Part shown: one piece after another, positions 1 to 9,261 of the stretch
Position numbering within the stretch: the stretch's first letter is position 1
Layout: every line of letters starts with the position of its first letter
Assembly: GCA_938085045.1 (NCBI GenBank)
Contig: CALKGI010000080.1
Location: 1 to 43,939, forward strand
DNA length: 43,939 nucleotides
Direction: 5' to 3'
From: an uncultured Alteromonadaceae bacterium
GTDB taxonomy: Bacteria > Pseudomonadota > Gammaproteobacteria > Enterobacterales > Alteromonadaceae
Made by a program: the position numbers and the translations under genes
Notes under the pieces: model-generated
Seen by the model: only the letters and a program-made list of their open reading frames with translations
The model's database searches: none
What the model was told of the DNA's origin: nothing

Positions 1-416
1 GGCACGGCTTCAACGATTCTTAATACTGTGTTGGTGCCCAATGTGCGGTTATTGCCCGCATCGACAAAAATAGTAATGTCTTGGGTCCAATCATTGGCGC
101 AAATACCATCGACTACAGTGCATAAGGTGACGGTTTGGCCGGTGGATACCGATTGTACTCGTGAGAAGTTGACTGTTTTTGCCAGTGTTCTGGTGAAGTC
201 TTCGCTGTTTGAGTCGCCCATTAAACTGGTCATTGATGAGAAAGCCAGCGTAGATGCTATGCCCACAATGCCAAGAGTAATGAGTAATTCGACCATAGTG
301 AATCCGCGTGCGCGGCTTTTGCGGGTTGGCTTGATTGGTTTACTTGGTTTACTTAGTTTAGTTATGCGTCTTAGATTGTTTGAGTTACTGAGCGCGCAAT
401 TGATTTTCTTGTCCAT
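1..416 (-). CDS. FimT/GspH-family type IV pseudopilin, partial (C-terminus beyond left edge)
   Basis: This is the first 138 codons of a minor pilin or pseudopilin, reading off the left edge. After a 38-residue basic, Lys/Pro-rich leader comes the class III prepilin motif, with Gly cleaved before FTMVELLITLG and Glu at position +5, followed by a hydrophobic helix. The residues after it (SSMTSLMGDSNSEDFTRTL, then a segment with two Cys) resemble the FimT/GspH family. Such proteins are processed by prepilin peptidase and sit at the tip or base of type IV pili or type II secretion pseudopili. The ATG at 416 has a good Shine-Dalgarno (AGGTGA) about 6 bases upstream. The leader is longer than the usual 6-20 residues. 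nadE lies 102 bp upstream on the same strand. Whether it belongs to pilus or secretion machinery cannot be told from this fragment. Confidence 0.8.
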   Translation of the reverse strand, partial: MDKKINCALSNSNNLRRITKLSKPSKPIKPTRKSRARGFTMVELLITLGIVGIASTLAFSSMTSLMGDSNSEDFTRTLAKTVNFSRVQSVSTGQTVTLCTVVDGICANDWTQDITIFVDAGNNRTLGTNTVLRIVEAV

Positions 417-471
417 AAAGTCACCTGATACATCGTTGGTGGAAATTGGTTTAAACAGGGCTGCTTATTCG

Positions 472-501
472 ATTATAACCTTAGCGTTCGAAAAATGTAC
501 A
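472..501 (-). promoter_or_regulatory. Candidate sigma-70 promoter for the pseudopilin gene
   Basis: Read on the minus strand, TGTACA (496-501) and a perfect TATAAT (472-477) are separated by 18 bases, about 55 bases upstream of the pseudopilin ATG. The -10 is perfect and the -35 is 4 of 6. This suggests the pseudopilin is not purely dependent on nadE transcription. The call is by consensus only. Confidence 0.4.
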
Positions 502-518
502 GCCCTTGAGCCTGTGGC

Positions 519-1367
519 CTAGTCATAAATTGTTGGAATTGGTTGGCGTTTATGTTGAGTGCGGTTGTAAATGCCAATTAATCGCTCAGATACTGTGTCG
601 CTTACCGCTTTGCCTTCAAGAAAGTCATCAATCTCGTCGTAGGTTAGGCCCAGTGCCGCTTCGTCTTCTTTGCCCGGTTCTAGGCATTCAAGATCGGCAG
701 TAGGGGCTTTGACCACCAATTTGTCGGGCGCACCGAGTGTTTTGGCTAACAATCGCACCTGACGTTTGTTCAAACCAAACAAAGGCGCGATATCGCAGGC
801 GCCATCGCCATATTTGGTGTAAAACCCAGTGATGTTTTCTGCGCTGTGGTCGGTGCCTAGCACTAGGCCACCAAGTAATCCGGCGACTTCATATTGCACC
901 ACCATGCGCGTGCGGGCTTTAACGTTGCCTTTGGCAAAATCCACCGCTGCGGCGGTTTGTTCAAGTAATCCTAATTGATTGAGCGACTCGGTGGTTTGAC
1001 TGTGAATGCCGTTAGCACCGGGTTTAATATTCACCGCTAAATTGACGCTGGGTTTGATAAATTGCAGCGCCAGTTGGGCGTCATCTTCATCGGCTTGAAC
1101 ATCAAAAGGCAAGCGAACGGCGACAAATTTGTATGTATTAGTGTGCTTTTCGTTAGAGCAATTTTCATCATTAAGTTGTTCAACGGCTAACTGGGCCAGA
1201 CGACCACAAGTCGAAGAATCTACGCCACCACTGATGCCGAGCACTAAATGATATTGACCGCACCCGACCAACTGGTTTTTAATAAAATCAATGCGTCTTT
1301 GTATTTCAAAGTCGGCATCTATTTGAGGTAAAACCTGCATTTCACTGACTATTTGTTGTTGATTCAC
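519..1367 (-). CDS. nadE: NH3-dependent NAD+ synthetase
   Basis: The enzyme makes NAD+ from deamido-NAD+, ATP and ammonia, the last step of NAD synthesis in the cytoplasm. The 282-residue product (E. coli NadE is 275) has the PP-loop ATPase motif SGGVDS at residues 46-51. It also has the conserved family block [19 protein letters not shown] followed by [15 protein letters not shown]. There is no glutaminase domain, so this is the short ammonia-using form. The start codon is GTG at 1367, with a weak AAGAG upstream. A small insertion rich in Asn, Glu and Lys follows the first helix (about residues 69-78) and is probably a surface loop. The gene diverges from glnB across a 179-bp gap. Confidence 0.95.
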   Translation of the reverse strand: MNQQQIVSEMQVLPQIDADFEIQRRIDFIKNQLVGCGQYHLVLGISGGVDSSTCGRLAQLAVEQLNDENCSNEKHTNTYKFVAVRLPFDVQADEDDAQLALQFIKPSVNLAVNIKPGANGIHSQTTESLNQLGLLEQTAAAVDFAKGNVKARTRMVVQYEVAGLLGGLVLGTDHSAENITGFYTKYGDGACDIAPLFGLNKRQVRLLAKTLGAPDKLVVKAPTADLECLEPGKEDEAALGLTYDEIDDFLEGKAVSDTVSERLIGIYNRTQHKRQPIPTIYD

Positions 1368-1513
1368 AAGCGGCTCTTTTAAGTTTTCGGGTGAGATTGT
1401 GGGTTATTATAACCAAAAGACTCGTTTAAAAAACCCAAAGACTCAGCTAAATGAATTTTACAGATGGCTTTTGTTGTTTGCCACTTTTGTATACACTATG
1501 CGGCTACGCATAA

Positions 1514-1885
<372 letters not shown>

Positions 1886-1915
1886 CTGTTTTTGCTAATC
1901 TTTTGCTGGTAAGCA

Positions 1916-1951
1916 TCGCGTGGGTATCATGGGTATGACAGTCCCACGCGA
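1916..1951. terminator. Hairpin between convergent glnB and bamD
   Basis: TCGCGTGGG (1916-1924) pairs perfectly with CCCACGCGA (1943-1951). The 18-base loop can itself form a small TCAT/ATGA helix. It lies 31 bp after glnB and 13 bp after bamD, the right place for a two-way terminator. Neither side has a strong T tract, so intrinsic termination may be weak. Confidence 0.5.
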
Positions 1952-1963
1952 AGGTTTATCGAT

Positions 1964-2749
1964 TTACTTAACCGACTCATTATCAGGATAATTCAATTTC
2001 ATAACAGTGATTGAATCGTTTTTCATTTCCATTAAACCTAACTGGTCATAACTTTCAATCATCACTTCAAGTGCATTTTCAACTCTTGGTGAATTAGGGT
2101 AATTTTCAAGTACGTATTGTCCGCGATTTGCCGCAGCCAAATAAGCCCCTTGCTTCATATAATATTGCGCAACGTATATTTCGCGGCGGGCCATTTTATC
2201 AAGCAAAAAAGTCATACGTTTGCGAGAATCAGCAGCGTATTTACTTTCAGGGAACTTCTCTATTAAGGTTTTAAAGTTTTGGAAGGCTTCGCGAGCTTGC
2301 TCTAACGATTTGTCAGCTCGGTCGATACCAAACATGTCTTGGAACAGATTTTCGTCGCTGCCCATATTCACTAGACCGCGCATGAAATAAACATAATCGA
2401 GATCTTTGTCGTTAGGGTTAAGGCGAATAAACCGGTCGATGCTGGCCACTGCCTGTGCATTTTTAAGTGACTTGTAATAGGCGTAAATCAAATCTAATTG
2501 AATTTGCTTAGACATTGGGCCAAATGGAAACAACGAATCGAGTTCGTTGAACAATTGGATGGCACGGTTATAAAGGCCATCATCCATGGTTCTTTTGGCG
2601 TCTTTATACATGGTCAACGCGGTGCGTTTAGGTTTTATTATGTCGTTTGATTCGTTTTCGGCGGTAACATCTGGCTGCGAAGAGCACGCCGTTAAAGATA
2701 ATAAGGTGGTCAGACAGAGGGCTTTTCCGATATTTTTGAGGTTATGCAT
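1964..2749 (-). CDS. bamD: Outer membrane assembly lipoprotein BamD
   Basis: BamD is the essential lipoprotein of the BAM complex that folds beta-barrel proteins into the outer membrane. The product has 261 residues (E. coli 245). It has a lipoprotein signal peptide with lipobox LTAC, lipidated Cys at residue 22, then a run of TPR-like helical repeats (ALTMYKDAKRTMDDGLYNRA, later FPESKYAADSRKRMTFL and YVLENYPNSPRVENALEVM). The ATG at 2749 was chosen over an upstream GTG at 2773 because it has GGGAAG at the right distance and puts the charged n-region next to the signal helix. The partner gene bamA is also in this window. bamD diverges from rluD, the common gammaproteobacterial arrangement. 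Confidence 0.93.
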   Translation of the reverse strand: MHNLKNIGKALCLTTLLSLTACSSQPDVTAENESNDIIKPKRTALTMYKDAKRTMDDGLYNRAIQLFNELDSLFPFGPMSKQIQLDLIYAYYKSLKNAQAVASIDRFIRLNPNDKDLDYVYFMRGLVNMGSDENLFQDMFGIDRADKSLEQAREAFQNFKTLIEKFPESKYAADSRKRMTFLLDKMARREIYVAQYYMKQGAYLAAANRGQYVLENYPNSPRVENALEVMIESYDQLGLMEMKNDSITVMKLNYPDNESVK

Positions 2750-2873
2750 TAAAAAACTTCCCGGGCAACTCACAATTAAGAGTTAGAAAATAGGTGAAAA
2801 TAAAGTATCATGCCGATTCTAACTCAGGCGAGCTGGGCTTGCACAGAGAAATTTATCGGAAGATTACGAATTT

Positions 2874-3848
2874 ATGTCAGAACATGTTTCATTGGCCGCC
2901 AATGTGCCAGATTTATTAGTAGGTAAGCGGTTAGATCGGGCAATTGCCGAAATGTTCCCTGATTTTTCAAGAATGCGCTTAAAAGAATGGATTTTAGCCG
3001 GTCACGTATCTGTTGACGGTAAAGTTGTCACTAAACCTCGGGCAAAATTGATTGGTGGCGAAGATATCACCATCGAAGCCGAGATTGAAGAAGCGGTAAC
3101 CTACGCACCCGAGGATATTCCCTTAGACATCGTTTATGAAGATGACCACATTCTTGTTGTTAATAAACCAACGGGATTAGTTGTTCACCCAGGGGCAGGT
3201 AATAGTGACGGTACTTTGCTAAATGCATTGCTGTTTCATTTCCCCGATATTGTGCACGTTGCCCGTGCGGGTATCGTTCATCGATTGGATAAAGATACTA
3301 CGGGTTTAATGGTTGTGGCCAAAACGGTTGAAGCACAAACGCATTTGGTGACTAGTTTACAAGCTCGTCAAATTACCCGCGAATACGAAGCTATTTGCAC
3401 CGGCACATTAACCGGTGGCGGCATGGTAAACGAACCTATTGGTCGTCATCCGACTAAACGAACCCATATGGCAGTTAACGAAGCAGGTAAGGAAGCAATC
3501 ACTCACTATAGAATTGCTGAAAAATATCGCGCTCATACCCGTTTACGTTTGAGACTCGAAAGTGGTCGTACGCATCAAATTAGAGTGCACATGGCACATT
3601 TGACGCATCCGTTGGTCGGCGACCCTGTCTATGGTGGCAGGGCTAAACCACCCAAAGGTTGTGAAAAAGAACTGTTGTCGTTATTGCGTAATTTTGGCCG
3701 TCAGGCTTTGCACGCGGCGATGTTGTCTTTAGAGCATCCAATTACCGGTGAGTTAATGGAATGGCACGCGCCAATTCCAGATGATATGGTCAGACTGTCA
3801 GCCTGTTTACGTCAAGACACCAAAGACAATTATATTGAAACGTACTAA
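2874..3848 (+). CDS. rluD: 23S rRNA pseudouridine(1911/1915/1917) synthase
   Basis: RluD converts three uridines in helix 69 of 23S rRNA to pseudouridine and is important for ribosome assembly. The product has 324 residues (E. coli 326). Residues about 15-75 form an S4 RNA-binding domain (GKRLDRAIAEMFPDFSR), followed by the RluA-type catalytic domain. The catalytic Asp is at residue 139 in the motif GIVHRLDKDTTGLMV, the same number as in E. coli. A second conserved block, SGRTHQIRVHMAHLTHPLVG, is also present. pgeF follows after 20 bp and is probably cotranscribed. Confidence 0.95.
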   Translation: MSEHVSLAANVPDLLVGKRLDRAIAEMFPDFSRMRLKEWILAGHVSVDGKVVTKPRAKLIGGEDITIEAEIEEAVTYAPEDIPLDIVYEDDHILVVNKPTGLVVHPGAGNSDGTLLNALLFHFPDIVHVARAGIVHRLDKDTTGLMVVAKTVEAQTHLVTSLQARQITREYEAICTGTLTGGGMVNEPIGRHPTKRTHMAVNEAGKEAITHYRIAEKYRAHTRLRLRLESGRTHQIRVHMAHLTHPLVGDPVYGGRAKPPKGCEKELLSLLRNFGRQALHAAMLSLEHPITGELMEWHAPIPDDMVRLSACLRQDTKDNYIETY

Positions 3849-3868
3849 CCAATAAGCTCAATACCAAG

Positions 3869-4597
3869 ATGAAATTCATCTACCCCGATTGGCCAGCGCC
3901 TGTTAATGTTAAAGCGCTGACCACCACCCGAGAAGGCGGTTTTTCTAAGCCGCCTTTTGATTCATTCAATCTTGCCGACCACGTTAATGACGATATTGAG
4001 CAGGTGCTGAAAAATCGACAATTACTCAACGAAAGCCTGCCAAATACCCCTGTTTGGTTATCTCAAACCCATACCAATAAAGTCGTTGAATTAATGGCTA
4101 ATACTCACATCGCTGAATCGTTTGATGGTAGTTACACCACGCAAGCCAATATTGTTTGCACTGTGATGACGGCTGATTGTCTGCCTATTTTGTTGACCGA
4201 TTCCCAAGGCTCGTTTGTCGCGGCGGTGCATGCGGGCTGGCGGGGTTTAGCTGATGGCATTATCGAAAATACCTTGGCCAATATCAAAACGGATGCAAAC
4301 CAAATATTGGCTTGGCTAGGCCCTGCGATAGGCCCTGAGTGCTTTGAAGTGGGCGATGACATGAAGAGCCAGTTTGCAGATGATGAGCAAGCAACGTTTA
4401 AAGTTTATGGCGACAAATGGTTATGTGATATTTATGCGCTGGCTGTTAAACGACTCAATAAATTGGGCGTGAATAAAATCTACGGCGGCCAACATTGCAC
4501 TTATAAAGAAGATGCGTTGTTTTATTCATACCGCCGAGATGGGGCGTGCGGACGAATGGCCAGTTGTATTTGGATTGAGTCATCTGCAATTCGTTGA
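3869..4597 (+). CDS. pgeF: Peptidoglycan editing factor PgeF (YfiH, DUF152 laccase-like fold)
   Basis: This is a metal-binding multicopper-polyphenol-oxidase/DUF152 family protein. The E. coli member keeps L-Ser from replacing L-Ala in UDP-MurNAc precursors; other members have purine nucleoside phosphorylase or deaminase activity. The 242 residues match the family. Metal ligands fall in the conserved blocks MTADCLPILL and AAVHAGWRGLADGI, and in the C-terminal GGQHCTYKE. SYRRDGACGRMAS is the usual family ending. The position after rluD and before clpB is the same as in E. coli. The Shine-Dalgarno is weak, so translation may depend on rluD. Confidence 0.9.
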   Translation: MKFIYPDWPAPVNVKALTTTREGGFSKPPFDSFNLADHVNDDIEQVLKNRQLLNESLPNTPVWLSQTHTNKVVELMANTHIAESFDGSYTTQANIVCTVMTADCLPILLTDSQGSFVAAVHAGWRGLADGIIENTLANIKTDANQILAWLGPAIGPECFEVGDDMKSQFADDEQATFKVYGDKWLCDIYALAVKRLNKLGVNKIYGGQHCTYKEDALFYSYRRDGACGRMASCIWIESSAIR

Positions 4598-4635
4598 TTT
4601 AGGTCAAAATTGTGGTGGTGATCTAAACAACACCG

Positions 4636-4665
4636 CTTGAAATATCGTATTACCACCCTCATTTA
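4636..4665 (+). promoter_or_regulatory. Sigma-32 (heat-shock) promoter of clpB
   Basis: CTTGAAA (4636-4642) matches the sigma-32 -35 consensus exactly. CCCTCATTTA (4656-4665) is close to the -10 consensus CCCCATNTA. The 13-base spacer is within the normal range. The predicted transcript begins about 25 bp before the clpB ATG. The site was found by reading. The sigma-32 consensus and heat induction of clpB are established knowledge from E. coli. Confidence 0.75.
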
Positions 4666-4696
4666 TTCATTAACTTCACCGTACGGAACGACGCCC

Positions 4697-7288
4697 ATGC
4701 GACTAGACAGACTAACCACCCAATTACAGATCGCCATTTCTGATGCTCAATCTTTGGCATTGGGCCGTGATCATCAGTATATTGAACCGGTTCATTTGAT
4801 GTACACCTTGTTGAATCAAGACGGCAGTGCAATTCGAGCCTTGTTGACTCGGGTGGGCATCAATATCAACGAACTGCATTCTAAGCTGTCACAGGCGCTT
4901 GAACGCCTGCCTAGAGTTGAGGGAATTGGCGCTGATGTTCAATTTTCGCCGCAAATGGTGACTATGCTGAACCTGTCTGACAAGTTCTCGCAAAAGCGTA
5001 AAGATAAGTATATTTCTAGTGAAATTTTTGTACTGGCGGCCACTGAAGACAAAGGGCCGTTGGGTGACATTTTTCGCCTAACTGGTTTAAACAAAAAGAA
5101 CATTGAAACGGCGATAGATACTGTTCGTGATGGTCAGAAAGTTGATGAACAAAACGCCGAAGATATGCGCCAAGCGCTTGAAAAATACACGCTTGATTTA
5201 AACACGCGGGCAGAGCAGGGTAAGTTAGACCCTGTGATTGGTCGAGATGAAGAGATTCGCCGAACCATTCAAGTTTTGCAACGCCGTACCAAAAATAATC
5301 CAGTATTGATTGGTGAGCCCGGTGTTGGTAAAACCGCCATTGCCGAAGGGCTGGCACAGCGTATAGTTAACGGCGAAGTGCCCGAAGGACTAAAAAGCAA
5401 ACGGGTATTGTCGCTAGATATGGGCGCGTTGGTGGCAGGCGCTAAATTTAGGGGAGAGTTCGAAGAACGCCTTAAAGCCGTACTCAACGAATTGGCCAAA
5501 GAAGAAGGTCAGGTGATTTTATTCATCGACGAAATTCACATGATGGTGGGTGCCGGAAAAACCGATGGCGCGATGGATGCGGGCAACATGTTAAAACCCG
5601 CCCTTGCTCGGGGCGAATTGCACTGTGTTGGCGCAACCACCACCAATGAATATCGTAAATACATCGAAAAAGATGCCGCGCTTGAACGCCGTTTTCAAAA
5701 AATCATGGTTGAAGAACCCAATGTTGAAGACACCATCGCGATTTTACGGGGCTTGAAAGAACGCTACGAAATTCACCACTCAGTAGAGATCACCGATACC
5801 GCCATTGTTGCCGCAGCCAATCTTTCACACCGTTATATTTCAGACAGGCAGTTACCCGATAAAGCCATTGATTTGATTGATGAGTCGGGGTCGAATATTC
5901 GGATGCAAATTGATTCTAAACCCGAAGAGCTAGATATGCTCGAACGAAGAATTGTTCAGCTCAAGCTTGAGGAAAATGCGATTGGTAAAACAACCGACGA
6001 AGCCACAGTACAAAGGCTCGCGTTGATTCGTAAAGACATGCTTGAATCTGACACCAAGTTCAATGAACTCGATGAGATATGGCGCGCCGAAAAAGCGGCG
6101 TTGCAGGGCACGCAAAATATTAAAACTGAGCTTGAACAAGTGCGGTTAGACTTTGAAGTGGCACGGCGTGCTGGCGATTTACAAAGAATGTCGGAGTTAC
6201 AGTACGGGCGGATCCCTGAGCTTGAGAAAAAACTCGACTTGGCTTCGCAAGTAGAAATGCAAGATATGCGTTTGCTTCGCCATAAAGTCACCGAAAATGA
6301 AATAGCAGAAGTACTGGCTCGTTGGACCGGCATACCTGTGGCTAAAATGCTTGAAGGTGACCGGGATAAACTGCTTAGAATGGAATCTGAATTGCATCGA
6401 CGGGTGATTGGTCAAAATGAAGCGGTTGAATCTGTGTCTAACGCCATCAGGCGCAGTAGGGCTGGATTGGCCGACCCTGATCAGCCAATAGGTTCGTTTT
6501 TGTTTCTTGGCCCAACCGGGGTGGGCAAAACCGAGTTGACCAAAGCACTGTCTTCGTTTTTGTTTGACACCGAAGAGTCGTTAATACGCCTAGATATGTC
6601 GGAGTTTATGGAAAAACATGCAGTTGCCCGTTTGATAGGCGCCCCACCGGGATACATAGGTTACGATGAAGGTGGTTATTTAACAGAAGCGGTTCGGCGC
6701 AAGCCTTATTCGGTGATTTTGTTTGATGAGGTCGAAAAAGCCCATCCAGATGTGTTCAACATATTATTGCAGGTGCTCGACGATGGCCGTTTGACTGATG
6801 GACAGGGGCGCACGGTAGATTTTAAAAATACAGTGATCATCATGACCTCAAACATGGGTTCAGATGTGATTCAAGAACAGCATCAAAACAGCTCATATGA
6901 TGAAATGAAAGATGCATTAATGGACACCCTGACGCAATATTTCAGGCCAGAGTTTATCAATAGGGTAGATGAAACAGTGGTTTTCCACCCACTGGCAGCA
7001 GATGAAATCAAAGCCATTGCCAATATTCAATTAAGCGGATTAAAGAAAAGGTTGGAAGAAAAAGGCTTTAAATTGCGAGTGAGTGATGCGGCTCTAAACA
7101 AGCTAGCTGAGGCCGGGTTTGATCCTGTATTTGGCGCTAGGCCGCTCAAACGTGCCATTCAAAAAAGTATTGAAAACCCATTGGCGCAGGCGTTGTTGTC
7201 TAACAAGATTGACCCGAATACCACTTTGTTGATTGACTGTGTTGATGGCAAGCTGAAGATTAAGAAGGGGCAGGTTGTTAAGCACTAG
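4697..7288 (+). CDS. clpB: ATP-dependent disaggregase ClpB (Hsp100)
   Basis: ClpB is a hexameric AAA+ protein that threads and rescues aggregated proteins with DnaK. The product has 863 residues (E. coli 857). The order is an N-terminal Clp_N double repeat (to about 145), AAA-1 with Walker A GEPGVGKT at 206-213, a coiled-coil middle domain (about 410-525), and AAA-2 with Walker A GPTGVGKT at 605-612. Both Walker A positions equal those of E. coli. The ATG at 4697 was chosen because the product then begins MRLDRLT like its relatives, and because an upstream TTG at 4637 would lie inside the heat-shock promoter. The gene stops on a CTAG shared with the convergent gene on the other strand. Confidence 0.97.
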   Translation: MRLDRLTTQLQIAISDAQSLALGRDHQYIEPVHLMYTLLNQDGSAIRALLTRVGININELHSKLSQALERLPRVEGIGADVQFSPQMVTMLNLSDKFSQKRKDKYISSEIFVLAATEDKGPLGDIFRLTGLNKKNIETAIDTVRDGQKVDEQNAEDMRQALEKYTLDLNTRAEQGKLDPVIGRDEEIRRTIQVLQRRTKNNPVLIGEPGVGKTAIAEGLAQRIVNGEVPEGLKSKRVLSLDMGALVAGAKFRGEFEERLKAVLNELAKEEGQVILFIDEIHMMVGAGKTDGAMDAGNMLKPALARGELHCVGATTTNEYRKYIEKDAALERRFQKIMVEEPNVEDTIAILRGLKERYEIHHSVEITDTAIVAAANLSHRYISDRQLPDKAIDLIDESGSNIRMQIDSKPEELDMLERRIVQLKLEENAIGKTTDEATVQRLALIRKDMLESDTKFNELDEIWRAEKAALQGTQNIKTELEQVRLDFEVARRAGDLQRMSELQYGRIPELEKKLDLASQVEMQDMRLLRHKVTENEIAEVLARWTGIPVAKMLEGDRDKLLRMESELHRRVIGQNEAVESVSNAIRRSRAGLADPDQPIGSFLFLGPTGVGKTELTKALSSFLFDTEESLIRLDMSEFMEKHAVARLIGAPPGYIGYDEGGYLTEAVRRKPYSVILFDEVEKAHPDVFNILLQVLDDGRLTDGQGRTVDFKNTVIIMTSNMGSDVIQEQHQNSSYDEMKDALMDTLTQYFRPEFINRVDETVVFHPLAADEIKAIANIQLSGLKKRLEEKGFKLRVSDAALNKLAEAGFDPVFGARPLKRAIQKSIENPLAQALLSNKIDPNTTLLIDCVDGKLKIKKGQVVKH

Positions 7289-7560
7289 GCGGCTGAGTTT
7301 TCAGCCTTTACCCGCTTTATACAATTGTCAGTTGTTGCTGCCACATAGGTTTCGCGAGCTAGCTTGGCATAATCATCAAAATTGTGATTTAAAGGCACCC
7401 ATTGGGTTGTTGATGTGATGGCTGAGCGCCAAATGGTTGCAATACCAGCAAAGGTTTTAATTTTTTCCCAGCCGCTTTGAACCATCATTTGCTCAAGCTC
7501 TGCCGGTTCAATAGCGTCAAAGTCAATGTCATCACAAGTCAATTGGGTAGTAGTTGTCAT
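7285..7560 (-). CDS. Small protein of unknown function, partner of the DUF4365 gene
   Basis: I do not recognise this 91-residue acidic protein. It begins with a Thr-rich stretch, then an acidic helix-like part ([20 protein letters not shown]), and ends in a Trp-containing part ([26 protein letters not shown]). There is no signal peptide or membrane helix. Its ATG overlaps the TGA of the DUF4365 gene in an ATGA, so the two are almost certainly translated together. GGAG lies about 10 bases before the ATG. Its TAG shares the bases CTAG with the clpB stop, so clpB read-through would run antisense to it. It may be an accessory subunit or antidote for the upstream protein; this is inference from coupling only. 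Confidence 0.7.
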   Translation of the reverse strand: MTTTTQLTCDDIDFDAIEPAELEQMMVQSGWEKIKTFAGIATIWRSAITSTTQWVPLNHNFDDYAKLARETYVAATTDNCIKRVKAENSAA

Positions 7561-8054
7561 GGTCTTATTTCTCCACGTTGATTTAATTGCGTCATCATTT
7601 TTTCAAGTGATTGGGCGTTAAATCTATTGGCCAGCGAAATTTCTATCGTAACCGTTTGCCGATTAGTCGTTGGCGGTCTACCCCTAAGGTTAACCCAATA
7701 CAGCCCATATTTGAATGAAATACGGTCAAATTCATCGATTAGCCACTCATCTATAGCCTCAGGTACCAAAACTAATAACAATAATTGTGGTCGTATCGTT
7801 TTTGCTCTCAAGTCGTTATAATTCTTAACTCTTAGCGGGTATTTAAAAGTTGATTGATTTGATAATGGCGCGTGGCAGATTCGGGTTGATTTGAGTTGAA
7901 TGTCAATTTGCGGTTGTAGAGGCCAGTTTTCGCCGTGGATATTTAAGTCGACTCCAAAGTCTTGCATTCTAACCGACCAATTACATCCGGTTTTTGCGCA
8001 AACCGCAGTCGTCATCGCAATACTAATCAATTCCATTTGGTGATTTAAGTCCAT
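7557..8054 (-). CDS. DUF4365 domain protein
   Basis: The 165-residue product matches the DUF4365 pattern as I know it: an early DFGVDLNI block, then IDIQLKST, a central YPLRVKNYNDLR, LLLLVLVPE, and YWVNLRGRPPTTNRQTVTIEI near the end. The spacing of Asp and of Gln-x-Lys in the first half resembles a PD-(D/E)XK nuclease core (D-x-n, Q-x-K), which has been suggested for this family. The activity here is not shown. The start has AAGGA about 7 bases upstream. It is the first gene of a two-gene unit with the 91-residue protein after it. It lies between clpB and pssA, where E. coli has no such gene, so it is accessory. Confidence 0.75.
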   Translation of the reverse strand: MDLNHQMELISIAMTTAVCAKTGCNWSVRMQDFGVDLNIHGENWPLQPQIDIQLKSTRICHAPLSNQSTFKYPLRVKNYNDLRAKTIRPQLLLLVLVPEAIDEWLIDEFDRISFKYGLYWVNLRGRPPTTNRQTVTIEISLANRFNAQSLEKMMTQLNQRGEIRP

Positions 8055-8170
8055 TTCTCAGTCCTTGGTTTTATGCTAGGGGGGACATTAACTGGGTCAT
8101 TTGCAGTATAGGCGCTAAGCGCGCCGATTGCGTTACCATAGGGTCATGTAAGGTTGAAACACTTTATATC

Positions 8171-8199
8171 TTGGTAAAACCTTCGTCCTTTTATATACT
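8171..8199 (+). promoter_or_regulatory. Candidate sigma-70 promoter of pssA
   Basis: TTGGTA (8171-8176), a 17-base spacer and TATACT (8194-8199) lie about 36 bp before the pssA ATG. The -10 is 5 of 6 and the -35 is 4 of 6, with ideal spacing. No transcript data are available to me. Confidence 0.5.
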
Positions 8200-8234
8200 C
8201 AAACTTATTAAAAAGCTCAATTAATCAGGCATCT

Positions 8235-9131
8235 ATGACAGCAAACAAATTCTCAGGCAGCAAAAGACGACCGGGTATTTTCTTACTCCCCAACTTGCTG
8301 ACTACCATTGGCTTATTTTTTGGATTTTATGCGGTGGTAACCTCAATGAGTGGTCGCTTTGAAGCCGCCGCTGTCGCCATTTTCATTGCGATGATTTTTG
8401 ACGGACTTGATGGGCGTGTCGCCCGCCTGACCAATACCCAAAGTGAATTTGGTGCTGAATACGATTCAATGGCCGATATTGTGTCTTTTGGTGTCGCACC
8501 TGCAATTATTGCTTTTAATTGGGCATTAAAAGACATGGGCAAAATCGGCTGGTTAGCCGCGTTTATTTTTGTCGCCGGCGGAGCACTGCGTTTGGCGCGG
8601 TTTAACACGCAAGTGGGCATTGCCGACAAACGTTATTTTCAAGGGTTGGCTATTCCCGCCGCTGCAGGCGTGTTGGCTGCTATGGTTTGGGTTGGCGCTG
8701 AATATCAAGTTGAAGGTGCTGATGTCAGTTATCTGGTTTGTTTTGTGACTATAGCGATGGGCTTGTTAATGGTCAGCAATTTTCGTTATAGCTCGTTTAA
8801 AGACGTTGATTGGCAATCAAAGGTTTCATTTGTTGTGGTGTTGGTGTTCGTGATGATGTTTGTTGTTATCGCCTCTAGTCCGGCAGAAATGCTGCTGCTT
8901 ATTTTTGCAGGTTATGCTTTGTCTGGTCCTATTACTACCATTCGGTCAGTTCGCCGCTTGAAGTTTGGTCATATCGTTGGTGACGATGATGCTGATTTTG
9001 ACGAAACGAGCGAAACATCTGCACAAACAAAAAAACAACAAAGTAGTGAACAAAGCACTGAACAAAGTATGCAAAGTGATAATAATGATGGCTCAGATAT
9101 TGAGCAAGACAGTACCGACCAAACAAAATAG
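8235..9131 (+). CDS. pssA: CDP-diacylglycerol-serine O-phosphatidyltransferase (type II)
   Basis: The enzyme joins CDP-diacylglycerol and L-serine to give phosphatidylserine, the precursor of phosphatidylethanolamine. It is the membrane-embedded CDP-alcohol phosphatidyltransferase type, not the E. coli phospholipase D-like type. The family motif reads D56-G-x-D59-G-x-x-A63-R64, then G73, D77 and D81, all present. About eight hydrophobic segments follow to residue 240. The last 50 residues form a hydrophilic, low-complexity tail of Asp, Ser, Gln and Thr (SSEQSTEQSMQSDNNDG) that is not needed for the fold. CdsA, which makes its substrate, is encoded at 29.5 kb. Confidence 0.92.
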   Translation: MTANKFSGSKRRPGIFLLPNLLTTIGLFFGFYAVVTSMSGRFEAAAVAIFIAMIFDGLDGRVARLTNTQSEFGAEYDSMADIVSFGVAPAIIAFNWALKDMGKIGWLAAFIFVAGGALRLARFNTQVGIADKRYFQGLAIPAAAGVLAAMVWVGAEYQVEGADVSYLVCFVTIAMGLLMVSNFRYSSFKDVDWQSKVSFVVVLVFVMMFVVIASSPAEMLLLIFAGYALSGPITTIRSVRRLKFGHIVGDDDADFDETSETSAQTKKQQSSEQSTEQSMQSDNNDGSDIEQDSTDQTK

Positions 9132-9182
9132 CCATAGTGTGGATTGAAAAGGTTTTTTTTGCCCCCAGATCTGCTTAAATCC

Positions 9183-9206
9183 AAGATTGACCCAATGGTC
9201 AATCTT
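9183..9206. terminator. Perfect 10-bp hairpin between pssA and gshA
   Basis: AAGATTGACC (9183-9192) and GGTCAATCTT (9197-9206) form a perfect stem with a CAAT loop, 52 bp after pssA and 56 bp before the gshA ATG. There is no T tract after it, so it may be a weak terminator, an RNA-stability element or a protein-binding palindrome. Confidence 0.45.
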
Positions 9207-9261
9207 CATCAATGGCATCAAGGCTTTATCGCCCAAGCCCAGCAGCACAATTAGAGAGCTT

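Noticed and set aside
28..522. Open frame of 164 codons on the plus strand at the left edge
   Set aside because: The opposite strand encodes a clear prepilin with Shine-Dalgarno and cleavage motif across the same bases; the plus-strand translation resembles nothing.
8111..8125. Small GGCGC-TAAGC-GCGCC hairpin upstream of pssA
   Set aside because: Five-bp arms are common by chance and it lies away from both the promoter and any gene end.
9187..9261. Longer gshA form starting at TTG 9187
   Set aside because: The start lies inside a perfect hairpin and adds 25 residues not seen in the family; ATG 9262 has an AGAGAG upstream.
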